In this document: piece after piece, positions 7,581 through 16,597 of the stretch
Numbering within the stretch: position 1 is the stretch's first letter
Layout of the letters: every line of letters begins with the position of its first letter
From: Deltaproteobacteria bacterium
GTDB lineage: Bacteria; Desulfobacterota; DSM-4660; Desulfatiglandales; HGW-15
Reading direction: 5' to 3'
Length of the DNA stretch: 32,493 nucleotides
Assembly: GCA_016931115.1 (NCBI GenBank)
Contig: JAFGFM010000045.1
Location: 1-32,493, forward strand
Made by a program: the position numbers and the translations under genes
Notes under the pieces: model-generated
Databases searched by the model: none
What the model was told of the DNA's origin: nothing
The model's input: only the letters and a program-made list of their open reading frames with translations

Positions 7581-9479
7581 ATGGCCGTTTTAAGCCTGCT
7601 TGATGTAAGCATAAGTTTTGGCGGTGCCCCGCTTCTTGACAGGATCAATCTTCAGGTTGAAAAGGGTGAAAGGGTCTGTATCCTTGGCAGAAATGGTGAA
7701 GGTAAAAGCACCCTTTTAAAACTCATAAGCGGACACATAAGGCCTGACAGCGGAACCATCTCAACTCAGAAAGGTATATCTATCTCAGGCCTTTCACAGG
7801 AGCTGCCACAGGGCCTTAATGGCACAGTGCATGAGGTTGTTTCTGGAGGTTTGGCCGGAGTGGGAGGCCTTCTTGAAGAGTATCACCGGCTTTCAAAAAA
7901 AATTTCAAAGAATCATGATGATGCAATACTGAAAAAGATCACGGATATCCATGAAAAGCTGGATAGACTCAATGGTTGGGAGGCAGGTCGACTGGCTGAT
8001 GAGGTGATTACCAGGCTGTCACTTGACCCTGATGAACCCTTTTCTTCTCTGTCTGTTGGTTTTAAGCGCAGGGCGCTTCTTGCAAGGGCCCTTGTCAATA
8101 AACCTGATCTCCTCCTGCTTGATGAACCCACCAATCACCTTGATGTTGCCTCCATAACATGGATGGAGGAATTTCTAGAAAAATACTCGGGCACCATCAT
8201 CATTGTTACCCATGACAGGATGTTCTTACAGAAACTGGCCACACGTATAATAGAGATTGACAGGGGTAATATCCTGAACTGGGCATGCGGGTACAGCGAA
8301 TTTCTGAAAAGGCGTGAGGAGGTGCTGGAGACAGAGGAGCTTCACAGAAATGAGTTCAGACGAAAACTGGCGCAGGAAGAGGATTGGATCAGAAAAGGGG
8401 TAAAGGCAAGGCGCACAAGAAACGAGGGGCGGGTCCGCGCGTTGATAAAGATGCGTGAAGAGCAGAGAAACTGGAGGATGAAATCCGGGGTCTCAAGGAT
8501 CACATTACAGGATACTGCTAAATCCGGTAAACTTGTTATTGAGGCTGTTGGTGTAAGTCATGGTTTTCACGACAGACCTGTCATTAAAAATTTATCAACC
8601 GTGATAATACGTGGTGACAGGATAGGTGTTATAGGCCCAAATGGCGCAGGCAAGACCACTCTGCTTAAGATCCTGCTTGGGAAGCTAGTGCCTGACATGG
8701 GCCAGATTAAACATGGAACAAAGTTGGAGATCACCTATTTTGACCAGCTCAGGGAGGAACTTGATGAGGATGCCACTGTGGAGGCCAGTGTGGCTGATGG
8801 AAAGGATACTGTTATTATCAATGATACCCCGAGGCATATTATAGGCTATCTTAAGGACTTCCTTTTTACACCGGATAGGGCAAAGAGCCCTGTCCGCATA
8901 CTTTCAGGAGGGGAGCGTAACAGACTTTTAATTGCAAGGCTTTTTGTCAGGCCTTCAAACCTACTGGTGCTTGATGAACCGACAAATGACCTTGATATGG
9001 AGACCCTTGAACTGCTGGAAGAGAGGCTTATGGATTATAAGGGCACCATTATCCTTGTAAGCCATGACCGCGCCTTTTTAAATAATGTGGTGACAAGCAC
9101 CATTGTATTTGATGAAAATGGTAAGATAGCGGAATACCCCGGTGGTTATGATGACTGGATAGCCCAGAGACCTGCCCGGCTATCTGTGAAGGAGTCACAA
9201 AAAACAGCTGCACTGGTAAAACAACAGGTAAAAAAGGAGCAGCCGCGAAGGCTCAGTTTCAAAGAGACAAAGGAGCTTGAAGGGTTGCCCCCTGTTATAG
9301 AAAAGCTGGAACAGGAACAGCGCTCTCTTTATGAGCAGATGGCAGACCCTGAATTTTACAAAAAGAATGGTGAACAGATATCAGGGGTAAAGACCAGGAT
9401 GGAACAAATCAAGAAAGAACTGGATGAAGGCTACAGGCGGTGGGAAGAGCTTGAAGGGATAAAAGAGGCATCTTCGTAA
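7581..9479 (+). CDS. uup: ABC-F ATPase, Uup-like
   Basis: A 632-residue soluble protein with two fused ABC ATPase domains and no membrane segments. Walker A motifs are GRNGEGKST (first domain) and GPNGAGKTT (second); Walker B regions are LLLLDEPTNHLD and LLVLDEPTNDLD. The second signature is canonical (LSGGERNRL), but the first reads LSVGFKRRA, with Val in place of the usual Gly. A charged inter-domain linker (around residues 245-305) and a C-terminal coiled-coil extension (about 545-632) match Uup rather than EttA or the resistance ABC-F proteins. The family acts at ribosomes and, for Uup, also affects replication and precise transposon excision. It converges on hemW across a palindromic repeat. 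Confidence 0.88.
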   Translation: MAVLSLLDVSISFGGAPLLDRINLQVEKGERVCILGRNGEGKSTLLKLISGHIRPDSGTISTQKGISISGLSQELPQGLNGTVHEVVSGGLAGVGGLLEEYHRLSKKISKNHDDAILKKITDIHEKLDRLNGWEAGRLADEVITRLSLDPDEPFSSLSVGFKRRALLARALVNKPDLLLLDEPTNHLDVASITWMEEFLEKYSGTIIIVTHDRMFLQKLATRIIEIDRGNILNWACGYSEFLKRREEVLETEELHRNEFRRKLAQEEDWIRKGVKARRTRNEGRVRALIKMREEQRNWRMKSGVSRITLQDTAKSGKLVIEAVGVSHGFHDRPVIKNLSTVIIRGDRIGVIGPNGAGKTTLLKILLGKLVPDMGQIKHGTKLEITYFDQLREELDEDATVEASVADGKDTVIINDTPRHIIGYLKDFLFTPDRAKSPVRILSGGERNRLLIARLFVRPSNLLVLDEPTNDLDMETLELLEERLMDYKGTIILVSHDRAFLNNVVTSTIVFDENGKIAEYPGGYDDWIAQRPARLSVKESQKTAALVKQQVKKEQPRRLSFKETKELEGLPPVIEKLEQEQRSLYEQMADPEFYKKNGEQISGVKTRMEQIKKELDEGYRRWEELEGIKEASS

Positions 9480-9524
9480 CTGCAATATTGCCACCTTTAT
9501 CATTCTATAATCTGCCTGCATGGG

Positions 9525-9606
9525 TGTAGGGGCAGGCCTGAGTACCTGCCCTGCGATGCTGGTTTAAACCCCAAATGCCGGGCGGACACGCAGGTCCGCC
9601 CCTACA
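9525..9606. repeat. Nested palindromic intergenic repeat
   Basis: Outer arms TGTAGGGGC (9525-9533) and GCCCCTACA (9598-9606) are perfect inverted repeats. Inside are two hairpins: GGGCAGG/CCTGCCC (9530-9536, 9545-9551) and GGGCGGAC/GTCCGCCC (9580-9587, 9594-9601). It lies between the convergent uup and hemW genes, so it could also end transcription from both sides. It resembles REP/BIME-like repeats. Confidence 0.75.
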
Positions 9607-9653
9607 GTATTAACACACAATAGTTATAATCTAATCCTTTCCGCATGTTATTT

Positions 9654-10811
9654 TCAGTTATACTGATACAAAAGGATAAGTGGCAACCTGTCAGCAACCA
9701 GTAGCCCCTTTTTTGTCGGGGTAATACAATTACCTGTAATCTCTACATGCCCTGTTAATTCAAGTTTTTTTGCGGCCACCATTGCACCGGGGATATCTTT
9801 AATAACATCAATTTCTATGCCTTCCATAGTCCTTAGGCCTAAAGATATCTTTTCGAGAAGCTCCTGTTCAATCGTCAAATCCTCTGAATCCTCAACAGGC
9901 AGGCATCCATTTTCAATGTCAGTGCAATATTTTTTAACAGAGCTGAAATTCCACCACCTTTTTTTACCATCAAATGAATGGGCAGATGGACCAAGACCAA
10001 GGTATGGTATGTGTTTCCAGTATTTCATATTATGCCTTGACTGGTATTCACGGTCTTTAGCGAAGTTTGAGACCTCATAATGCAGGTACCCCATTTTTTC
10101 AAGAAACGCTGATGTTTCAAGAAAGAATCTGCTTGCAGCATCCTCGCCGAGTTCATTGAGCTCACCCTTTTTCTTCATCGCATTAAAAACTGTCATACCC
10201 TCTATTGTAAGCTGGTAGCATGATATATGTTCCGGGCCAAAGGTGATTGCCCTTTCAAGATTCTTTAGCCATTCATCAATGGATTGATCCTTTAAGCCAT
10301 AGATAAGGTCTATCCCCACGTTATTAAAGCCTGCATCCCTTAAACTGTGAAAGACCCTTTCAGAATCTGCTGCACTGTGCCTTCTGCCAAGAAATTTAAG
10401 GTCATTATCATTGAATGACTGAACCCCGAGGTTTACACGGTTAAAGCCTGCCTTTTTTATACCTGTGATTTTTTCACTGGTCATATCACCAGGGTTTGTC
10501 TCAATGGTGATCTCCGCCCCTTCAGCAATTTCAAAATGGGTCTTTAATGAATCAATGATTCCGGCAATCACCTCTGTATCAAGCAGAGAGGGAGTGCCCC
10601 CGCCAATGTAGAGTGTGTCAAAGGAGGTAAATGTCTTTTGATAGATCTCCATTTCCATTTTCAGTGATTCAATGAACCTGCTGACAAGGGAGGTTGATGC
10701 AATAGAGTAAAAGTCACAGTATGGGCACTTTGATTTGCAAAAGGGGGTGTGAATATAGAGGCCGGCGGGCGACGCCAAAGCTTTTTCGTGAGATTGTTCC
10801 TGCTCGGGCAT
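9654..10811 (-). CDS. hemW: Radical SAM heme chaperone HemW
   Basis: A 385-residue protein of the HemW branch of the HemN family. The radical SAM cluster motif is CKSKCPYC (Cys 25, 29, 32), with the extra Cys-Asp-Phe typical of the group. It is followed by TLYIGGGTPSLLD, ITIETNPGDMT, FNRVNLGVQSFND and LIYGLKDQ. The absence of the HemN N-terminal extension argues against coproporphyrinogen III dehydrogenase and for heme binding and transfer. HemW is thought to insert heme into respiratory proteins. It is downstream of lepA on the same strand, the two separated by a hairpin-rich spacer; lepA and hemW are neighbours in many bacteria. Confidence 0.9.
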   Translation of the reverse strand: MPEQEQSHEKALASPAGLYIHTPFCKSKCPYCDFYSIASTSLVSRFIESLKMEMEIYQKTFTSFDTLYIGGGTPSLLDTEVIAGIIDSLKTHFEIAEGAEITIETNPGDMTSEKITGIKKAGFNRVNLGVQSFNDNDLKFLGRRHSAADSERVFHSLRDAGFNNVGIDLIYGLKDQSIDEWLKNLERAITFGPEHISCYQLTIEGMTVFNAMKKKGELNELGEDAASRFFLETSAFLEKMGYLHYEVSNFAKDREYQSRHNMKYWKHIPYLGLGPSAHSFDGKKRWWNFSSVKKYCTDIENGCLPVEDSEDLTIEQELLEKISLGLRTMEGIEIDVIKDIPGAMVAAKKLELTGHVEITGNCITPTKKGLLVADRLPLILLYQYN

Positions 10812-10828
10812 AGGTGATTAAACGAAAT

Positions 10829-10900
10829 GGCGCAGGGCGCAGGGTGCAGGGCGCAAGGGAAAGGCATTTACCCTGTGCCTTGCGCCTTGTGCCTTGAGCC
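10829..10900. repeat. Low-complexity inverted repeat upstream of hemW
   Basis: A GGCGCAGGGCGCAGG-type run (10829-10858) is followed after a short spacer by its imperfect inverse, built from CCTTGCGCC and CCTTGTGCC units (10871-10900). GGCGCAAGG at 10850-10858 can pair with CCTTGCGCC. It sits between lepA and hemW and would form a long hairpin in the transcript. Confidence 0.65.
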
Positions 10901-10965
10901 TGATGTTAAATGCACTATTTTCCATTTTGCCTCTTCAGCTTCAGTAAATGAAAAAGGTGGCCTGG

Positions 10966-12762
10966 CTAATCATTATCCGACTTAAACACCGCTACAAATG
11001 CGCTCTGGGGAATAGCGACAGAGCCTATCATCTTCATGCGTTTTTTACCCTTTTTCTGTTTTTCAAGGAGTTTACGTTTACGTGAGATATCACCACCATA
11101 ACACTTTGCTGTAACATCCTTTCTGAAGGCATTTACTGTGCTGCGCGCTATTATGGTCCCGCCGATGGCGCCCTGTATGGCTATTTTAAACATATGCCTT
11201 GGAATCTCTTCCTTGAGTTTTTCACATGCATGCAAGGCCCTTTCCCTTGCCCTGTCACGATGCACCACCTGGGATAGGGCATCCACCTTTTCGGAATTTA
11301 CCAGTATGTCGAGCTTTACAAGGTCATTCTTCCTGTAGTCAAGCAAATCATAGTCAAATGAGCCATACCCCTGTGTTATGGTCTTAAGCCTGTCGTAAAA
11401 ATCATATAGTATCTCAGCCAGCGGCATATCAAAATTGATCTCAACCCTGCCCTGCGTTGGGTAATTGAACCTGGCATTTTCACCTCTTCGCTCAAGACAG
11501 AGGTCCATTACAGCCCCCATATACCTTTCAGGTATCAGGATGCTTGTCTTTATGTAGGGTTCAAGAGCGGTTTCAATGGTTGCAGGGTCAGGGTAATAGA
11601 GTGGGTTATCAACGCTGACCTTGGTGCCATTGGTCAATTCAAAGTGATACTCAACCGATGGCACGGTCATTATGATAGACTGGTCATACTCGCGCTCAAG
11701 CCTTTCCTGCACTATATCAAGGTGCAGGAGTCCTAAGAAACCGCACCTGAAGCCCAGACCAAGGGCGGCTGATGAGTCTTTCTGGTAAACAAATGCCGCA
11801 TCATTGAGCTTGTATTTTTCAAGCGAATCGAAAAGTGAGCCATAATCATCCGAACTGATCGGATATATTGAGGAGAACACCACCGGTTTTGCCTGTTTGA
11901 ATCCATCAAGCGGCTCCGGGGAAGGGTTATTATCAAGGGTAATGGTATCACCTATACTGGTATCGCTTACGGTCTTGATCCCTGCAATCATGTAACCAAC
12001 ATCACCGGCTAATAAAGATTTGACAGTCTCTTTTTTAAAACCGAACCTGCCTACCTCTTCAACCCTGTAGGTTGAATTATTGGACATAAACCGGATTATA
12101 TCACGGGCCTCGAGTTTACCTGAAAAGAGCCTGATGCTTACGATCGTGCCTCTGAATGGGTCATACTGTGCATCAAAGATAAGGGCCTTAAGCGGGCCGT
12201 CCGGGTCGCCCTTTGGGGCAGGGACATATTTTGTTACCGCCTCCAGTACATCGTCGATTCCTATGCCCTCTTTTGCGGAACAGAGTATTGCCATATCTGA
12301 GTCAAGCCCAAGGTCTACCTCAATCTGCTCCTTTACCCTTTCCACATCCGCAGATGGGAGGTCTATCTTGTTAATTACCGGTATTATCTCAAGGTTCTGT
12401 TCAATGGCTGCATACATGTTAGCGAGTGTCTGCGCCTCAACCCCCTGTGATGCATCTACAAGAAGCAGGGCTCCCTCGCATGAGGCAAGGGCACGTGACA
12501 CCTCATATGAAAAGTCTACATGGCCGGGGGTATCAATGAGGTTAAGTTCATACTTTTCGCCGTTTTTTGCTGTATAGGGAAGGGTGATGGCCTGACTTTT
12601 TATAGTGATGCCCCTTTCCCTTTCTATGTCCATATTGTCCAGTAACTGATCCCTGAACTGACGGTCACTCACCTGTCCGGTCTGCTGGATTAATCTATCC
12701 GCAAGTGTTGACTTGCCGTGGTCAATATGTGCTATTATGCTGAAATTTCTTGTGTTTTTCAT
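10966..12762 (-). CDS. lepA: Elongation factor 4 (LepA)
   Basis: A 598-residue translational GTPase. The G motifs are present in order: AHIDHGKST (residues 11-19), RERGITIKSQ, DTPGHVDF, NKIDLPSAD and CSAKEG. The LepA-specific C-terminus with KMIGSVAIPQSAFVAVFK confirms the family over EF-G. LepA acts on stalled ribosomes or in 30S assembly. I placed the start at the ATG giving MKNTRNFSIIAHIDHGK, as in known LepA proteins; an upstream GTG would add 14 residues with no family support. The gene lies downstream of the glycosyltransferase gene and upstream of hemW, all on the minus strand. Confidence 0.95.
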   Translation of the reverse strand: MKNTRNFSIIAHIDHGKSTLADRLIQQTGQVSDRQFRDQLLDNMDIERERGITIKSQAITLPYTAKNGEKYELNLIDTPGHVDFSYEVSRALASCEGALLLVDASQGVEAQTLANMYAAIEQNLEIIPVINKIDLPSADVERVKEQIEVDLGLDSDMAILCSAKEGIGIDDVLEAVTKYVPAPKGDPDGPLKALIFDAQYDPFRGTIVSIRLFSGKLEARDIIRFMSNNSTYRVEEVGRFGFKKETVKSLLAGDVGYMIAGIKTVSDTSIGDTITLDNNPSPEPLDGFKQAKPVVFSSIYPISSDDYGSLFDSLEKYKLNDAAFVYQKDSSAALGLGFRCGFLGLLHLDIVQERLEREYDQSIIMTVPSVEYHFELTNGTKVSVDNPLYYPDPATIETALEPYIKTSILIPERYMGAVMDLCLERRGENARFNYPTQGRVEINFDMPLAEILYDFYDRLKTITQGYGSFDYDLLDYRKNDLVKLDILVNSEKVDALSQVVHRDRARERALHACEKLKEEIPRHMFKIAIQGAIGGTIIARSTVNAFRKDVTAKCYGGDISRKRKLLEKQKKGKKRMKMIGSVAIPQSAFVAVFKSDND

Positions 12763-12921
12763 GTTTGATCTTTCATTCTTTTTAATTTTATCTGATACTT
12801 CCACACCTTAAAAGGCAGATAAGTATATGGGAAAACATCTTCAGCGTCGAGAAAAAAGATAAACAGGTATAGTTTTAAGAATAGTATTCTTCATCAGGGC
12901 TATATTATTGACCTTTTTCTT

Positions 12922-14010
12922 TTATTCCTCAGCCCCTGTGCGTCTAAGATGAAAATCATGAGCCAGTGTACAATTGTTTTCAAGCAGTTCCTTTAATTTA
13001 TTCTTGATCAGGCTGTTATCCCATGATGGAAATGTGATGAGCTTTTCCTTGTATTCAGGCACATGGTATAAAAAGGCGCTGATTGCCTCTTCTTTCATAT
13101 CCCTCATGTTCATTCCAAAGCCAGCCAGTTCAAGCATGATGCCGTTTAACTCCTGTTCAAACTGGCCGCGCATGGGGAGTGCCAGGTATGGCTTTTTAAG
13201 GTAGATCGCCTCTGTCAAAAGTGTAAACCCTGCGGTTGCAATAACTGCCCTGCACCCGGCAAGGTCTTTTAAGAAATCATCTTTACTGAAGGGCTTATAG
13301 GTTATATTCCCATCGTTCAGGCTTTTATCGTAACCGTAGACAATAAACTTTTCTCTCTTAAAACCCTTAAGAATATCTATAAAAGACTCAAACCCGCTGG
13401 TAAGATAAACAAGAAAATAACCCTGTTCCGATGTGGAAAGATCAAGTACCTGTTTTCTTAAGATAGGCGGAAACAGAAATGTCCGGTCGTTTGTAGTTTT
13501 ACCAAAATAAAAAGTGGTAACAAGTGATACATCAGGTTTTGGTACCATAGAGCGGATAATGGTTTCGGTTATGAGCTGATCTTTTTTCAGAGAAAGCGGG
13601 CAGTCATAATCCATGTACCGGATGCGGTGCTGGTTATCTACTGTAATAAGGGGCAGGTTGTAATGGTTAGCGAGGTACGCGGTCATGGGCTCAAAATCGG
13701 TTATCACACAGTCCGGTTCAAACTCCCTGAACAGGGTTTTCTTTAAGAGCTGTAAAGCCCTGTGCCCGTCAGGTAACCTCATAAGGTTATCGGTAAATGT
13801 CTTTACGATTGAGACCTTGTTATCTACACTTGCAATATGCAGCCCCTCTGTCTCAAACACATCAAATGCATCCTTGAGGTTCTTGTATCCCCTGTCATAT
13901 GAAACAACCTTGACCTGATGCCCAAGCCCCTCTAAAAAGGGGATAATCTCTGCTGCCCGTGATGAATGCCCTGAACCTTCGCCAGATACGCCGTATACGA
14001 TTTTTGCCAT
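12922..14010 (-). CDS. MJ1255-like family 1 glycosyltransferase
   Basis: A 362-residue protein resembling the MJ1255/VC2487 group of glycosyltransferases (GT-B fold, related to UDP-GlcNAc transferase MurG). The N-terminal loop GVSGEGSGHSSRAAE (residues 8-22), the CVITDFEPMTAYLANHYNLPLITVDNQHR segment of domain 1 and the C-terminal ATAGFTLLTEAIYLKKPYLALPMRGQFEQELNG donor-site region are diagnostic. It probably transfers a sugar from a nucleotide donor to a lipid or envelope glycan on the cytoplasmic side; no acceptor can be named. No signal peptide is visible. It is divergent from the START-like gene. Confidence 0.85.
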   Translation of the reverse strand: MAKIVYGVSGEGSGHSSRAAEIIPFLEGLGHQVKVVSYDRGYKNLKDAFDVFETEGLHIASVDNKVSIVKTFTDNLMRLPDGHRALQLLKKTLFREFEPDCVITDFEPMTAYLANHYNLPLITVDNQHRIRYMDYDCPLSLKKDQLITETIIRSMVPKPDVSLVTTFYFGKTTNDRTFLFPPILRKQVLDLSTSEQGYFLVYLTSGFESFIDILKGFKREKFIVYGYDKSLNDGNITYKPFSKDDFLKDLAGCRAVIATAGFTLLTEAIYLKKPYLALPMRGQFEQELNGIMLELAGFGMNMRDMKEEAISAFLYHVPEYKEKLITFPSWDNSLIKNKLKELLENNCTLAHDFHLRRTGAEE

Positions 14011-14080
14011 TGAGTTACCTTTGGTTGGAGGTTATAGTGTAAAACTTCTATAACATATTAATAACCGTTTTTACAATGTG

Positions 14081-14698
14081 ATGAATATGAAAAATTATCT
14101 TTTCATGAGTTTCCTGTTTCTTCTTGTTTCTTGCATCTGTGCTGGCACAGAAGCCGCAGGGCCAGATTTTACTGATAACCTTGGCAAGGTGGTGAAACAG
14201 GGTGATAACTATAAAATCAGGCTTTTAGATAGCGGGGGAGAAGGTGTTAAAACAGCAGAGGCGGTGTTCCTTATCAAGGCCAGGCCTGAGACTGTATTCA
14301 TAGCTGTGACCGACTTTGACCATTACCCGGAGTTCATGCCTAATATTGTTAAAGCCATCCCTGTAAGCAGCAACAATGAAAATAAAAAATACAGCTTCAC
14401 CCTTAAGGTTGCCTTGTGGGATATTGAATATACCCTGCTTTTAAAGCCCGGCAACAAAGGTGATTCCTATTCCCTTGACTGGACGTTTGTGGAGGGCGAT
14501 ATAAAGGATACAACAGGGTCATGGAGGATCAGACCTTATGAGGAAGATAATCGTTACTCACTTATTTATTACAGGGTTAAAACCGATCCGGGTCGTTTTG
14601 TACCTGATTGGGTGGCTGACAGGCTAAGCACGAAATCTATCCCTGACATGATAGAGGCAGTCAGTAAAAGAAGTGTTGAGGTCAGAAAGATTCCATGA
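14081..14698 (+). CDS. Exported SRPBCC/START-like lipid-binding protein
   Basis: A protein of about 205 residues. A Lys-containing N-terminus followed by YLFMSFLFLLVSCICAGTEAAG is a signal peptide, and the Cys before AG could alternatively be a lipoprotein site. The mature part matches the polyketide cyclase/COQ10-type START fold: a KARPETVFIAVTDFDHYPEFMPNIVKA helix-strand segment, alternating strands, and a SIPDMIEAVSKRSVE C-terminal helix that would close the hydrophobic pocket. Such proteins bind lipids or quinones; the ligand is unknown. Three possible starts lie close together (GTG 14078, ATG 14081, ATG 14087). The last codons overlap the rlmM ATG. Confidence 0.75.
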   Translation: MNMKNYLFMSFLFLLVSCICAGTEAAGPDFTDNLGKVVKQGDNYKIRLLDSGGEGVKTAEAVFLIKARPETVFIAVTDFDHYPEFMPNIVKAIPVSSNNENKKYSFTLKVALWDIEYTLLLKPGNKGDSYSLDWTFVEGDIKDTTGSWRIRPYEEDNRYSLIYYRVKTDPGRFVPDWVADRLSTKSIPDMIEAVSKRSVEVRKIP

Positions 14699-15762
14699 AG
14701 CATCTTATACTATATTGCAGGGCAGGTTTTGAAAAGGAGTGCGCAGCTGAAATATCGGCAGCGGCTGCTTCAGCCGGCCTTAACGGGTATGTAAAGGCCA
14801 AACCTGAAAGCGGTCATGTGATTTTTACACTTAATGAAAAAGGGGGGCTATCTCCATCATTTGGTATTTCCTTTTCAAGTCTTATCTTCTGCAGGCAGAT
14901 ATTTGCCGCATTTGATGAGGTGACCGATCTCCCGCCCCATGACAGAGTAAGCCCCTGCATTAAGGCATTAAAACCTCATGGCATATCTGTTGATGAGGTT
15001 GTTGTTGAAACAGCGGATACAGATGAGTCCAAACAGATACTTCCCTTCTGCCGTTCCTTTGGCCATCATTTTCAAAAGGCAATGGTGAAAGAGGGGATGT
15101 TAATCCCTGAAAAGGGCAAGAGAAAAACTGGACTCAGGCTTCATCTCTTTTTCCTGAACTCAGACCGTGTATATATGGGAATTTCTGAGATAGATAATTC
15201 ATCTCCATTTTATATGGGTATACCGCGGCTTAAGTTTCCAAAAGAGGCACCCAGCCGATCAACGCTAAAGCTGGAAGAGGCATTCTTTGTATTTTTATCA
15301 CAGCATGAACGTGATAAATATCTTAAGCAGGGCATGACAGCTGTTGACCTCGGCGCATCACCGGGCGGGTGGTCATATCAGTTTGTGCGGCGCAATATCT
15401 ATGTTACAGCCATAGATAACGGGCCAATGGATAATAGCCTTATACAGTCAGGACTAATAAACCATATTAAAACAGATGGGTTCTCCTATGTTCCAAAAGG
15501 CCTTTCAGACTGGATGGTATGTGACATTGTGGAGCAGCCCATAAGGATTGCACGGCTTGTCGGCAAATGGATAAATGAAGGGTGGTGCCGCCATACGATT
15601 TTCAACCTGAAACTCCCCATGAAAAAGAGATACCAGGAGGTTAAAGCGTGCGAAGGGGCTATTCGTAAAATGCTGGATGGTTCCGGGAAACGGTATTCGC
15701 TTTCCATAAAACAGCTTTACCATGACCGTGAAGAGGTGACAGGGTTTATAACTACGGGGTGA
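14695..15762 (+). CDS. rlmM: 23S rRNA 2'-O-ribose methyltransferase RlmM
   Basis: A 355-residue SAM-dependent enzyme that methylates C2498 of 23S rRNA in E. coli. The N-terminal THUMP-like part begins with ILYCRAGFEKECAAEI, almost as in the E. coli protein. SPFYMGIPRLKFPKEAPSRSTLKLEEAF leads into the methyltransferase domain, whose SAM loop is DLGASPGGW (residues 218-226), followed by IDNGPM and WMVCDIVE. The conserved FNLKLPMKKRYQEV and LYHDREEVTGF are also present. All expected regions are intact. Its ATG overlaps the stop of the START-like gene by four bases, indicating translational coupling. Confidence 0.95.
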   Translation: MKHLILYCRAGFEKECAAEISAAAASAGLNGYVKAKPESGHVIFTLNEKGGLSPSFGISFSSLIFCRQIFAAFDEVTDLPPHDRVSPCIKALKPHGISVDEVVVETADTDESKQILPFCRSFGHHFQKAMVKEGMLIPEKGKRKTGLRLHLFFLNSDRVYMGISEIDNSSPFYMGIPRLKFPKEAPSRSTLKLEEAFFVFLSQHERDKYLKQGMTAVDLGASPGGWSYQFVRRNIYVTAIDNGPMDNSLIQSGLINHIKTDGFSYVPKGLSDWMVCDIVEQPIRIARLVGKWINEGWCRHTIFNLKLPMKKRYQEVKACEGAIRKMLDGSGKRYSLSIKQLYHDREEVTGFITTG

Positions 15763-15796
15763 GTGGCCAGGTGTAAATATAAAAATAAATATTTTC

Positions 15797-15875
15797 ACCA
15801 CGGAGAGCACAGAGAACACGGAGAACAACAAATAGATAATTTAAATATCTCCGTGACCTCCGTGTCCTCCGTGGT
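15797..15875. repeat. Inverted repeat of ACCACGGAG type
   Basis: ACCACGGAG (15797-15805) pairs with CTCCGTGGT (15867-15875), and inside each arm degenerate GAGAGCAC/GAGAACACGGAG units pair with CTCCGTGACCTCCGTGTC. It lies between rlmM and the phosphatase gene and would form one long hairpin. Similar sequences are scattered in many environmental bacterial genomes. Confidence 0.7.
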
Positions 15876-15911
15876 TAGTAAAAATTATTAATGAACAAGG
15901 AAGGAATCTAT

Positions 15912-16490
15912 ATGCAGTCTATTAAATCAAAAGTAATAATCAGCATAATAGTTTTGTTATCCATCGGTTTTACAGTCGCGGGAGAAGCCCCTTCTGTTCA
16001 ACGACCGGATATCTGGGCGCAGCCTGTGAGTATGAACGGAGTACCAAACCTTCACAAGGTCTCTGAAACCCTTTATCGGAGTGCGCAGCCTTCTGAAGAA
16101 GGCATGAAAAAACTGAAGGCGTTTGGCATTAAAACAATCGTCAATCTAAGGTCATTCAATTCCGATCGAAAGGAAATAGGTGACACGGGCCTTGGTTATG
16201 AGCATGTCTTTATGAAGGCATGGCACCCTGAGGTTAAAGAGGCTGTAAGGTTCCTGAAGATCGTCACAGACGAAAAACGTGTACCGGTGCTTGTACACTG
16301 CCAGCATGGTGCAGACCGCACAGGTATCATGTGCGCCATATATCGTGTTGCAGTACAGGGCTGGACAAAGGAGGAGGCACTCAAGGAGTTGAAAGAGGGC
16401 GGGTTTGGATTTCATGAGATATGGAAGAACCTGCCTTCCTGGTTTGAAAAACTGGATATAGAGGCCATTAAAAAGCAGGCATTGGAATAA
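15912..16490 (+). CDS. Exported dual-specificity/tyrosine phosphatase-like protein
   Basis: A 192-residue protein. An N-terminal signal peptide (KSKVIISIIVLLSIGFTVAG) indicates export. The active-site loop is HCQHGADRTG with the nucleophilic Cys at residue 130, matching HCxxGxxRTG of the Cys-based phosphatases. LYRSAQPSEEGMKKLKAFGIKTIVNLRS is typical of the bacterial branch related to plant and fungal DSPs, and a candidate general-acid Asp may lie in the EIGDTGLGYEHV segment. Substrates may be phosphoproteins, inositol phosphates or lipid phosphates. The start at 15912 was chosen because AAGGAAGGA (15897-15905) precedes it at the correct distance. It converges on the DUF4419 gene. Confidence 0.85.
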   Translation: MQSIKSKVIISIIVLLSIGFTVAGEAPSVQRPDIWAQPVSMNGVPNLHKVSETLYRSAQPSEEGMKKLKAFGIKTIVNLRSFNSDRKEIGDTGLGYEHVFMKAWHPEVKEAVRFLKIVTDEKRVPVLVHCQHGADRTGIMCAIYRVAVQGWTKEEALKELKEGGFGFHEIWKNLPSWFEKLDIEAIKKQALE

Positions 16491-16597
16491 CGTAGGTATC
16501 CATAATTCCTGTACAAGTAGACCTGACGCCTGGCCCGACATAACCTTAACGATGGCGGCTGTCTCCCCGATTTTAATATATACCTGATTACTTACTA

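Noticed and set aside
12080-12577. A 165-codon plus-strand open frame
   Set aside because: It is fully antisense to the conserved G domain of lepA and has low-complexity Ser-rich composition.
12877-12891. AAGAAT-AGT-ATTCTT palindrome between the glycosyltransferase and lepA genes
   Set aside because: It is too AT-rich and short to support a terminator or operator call.
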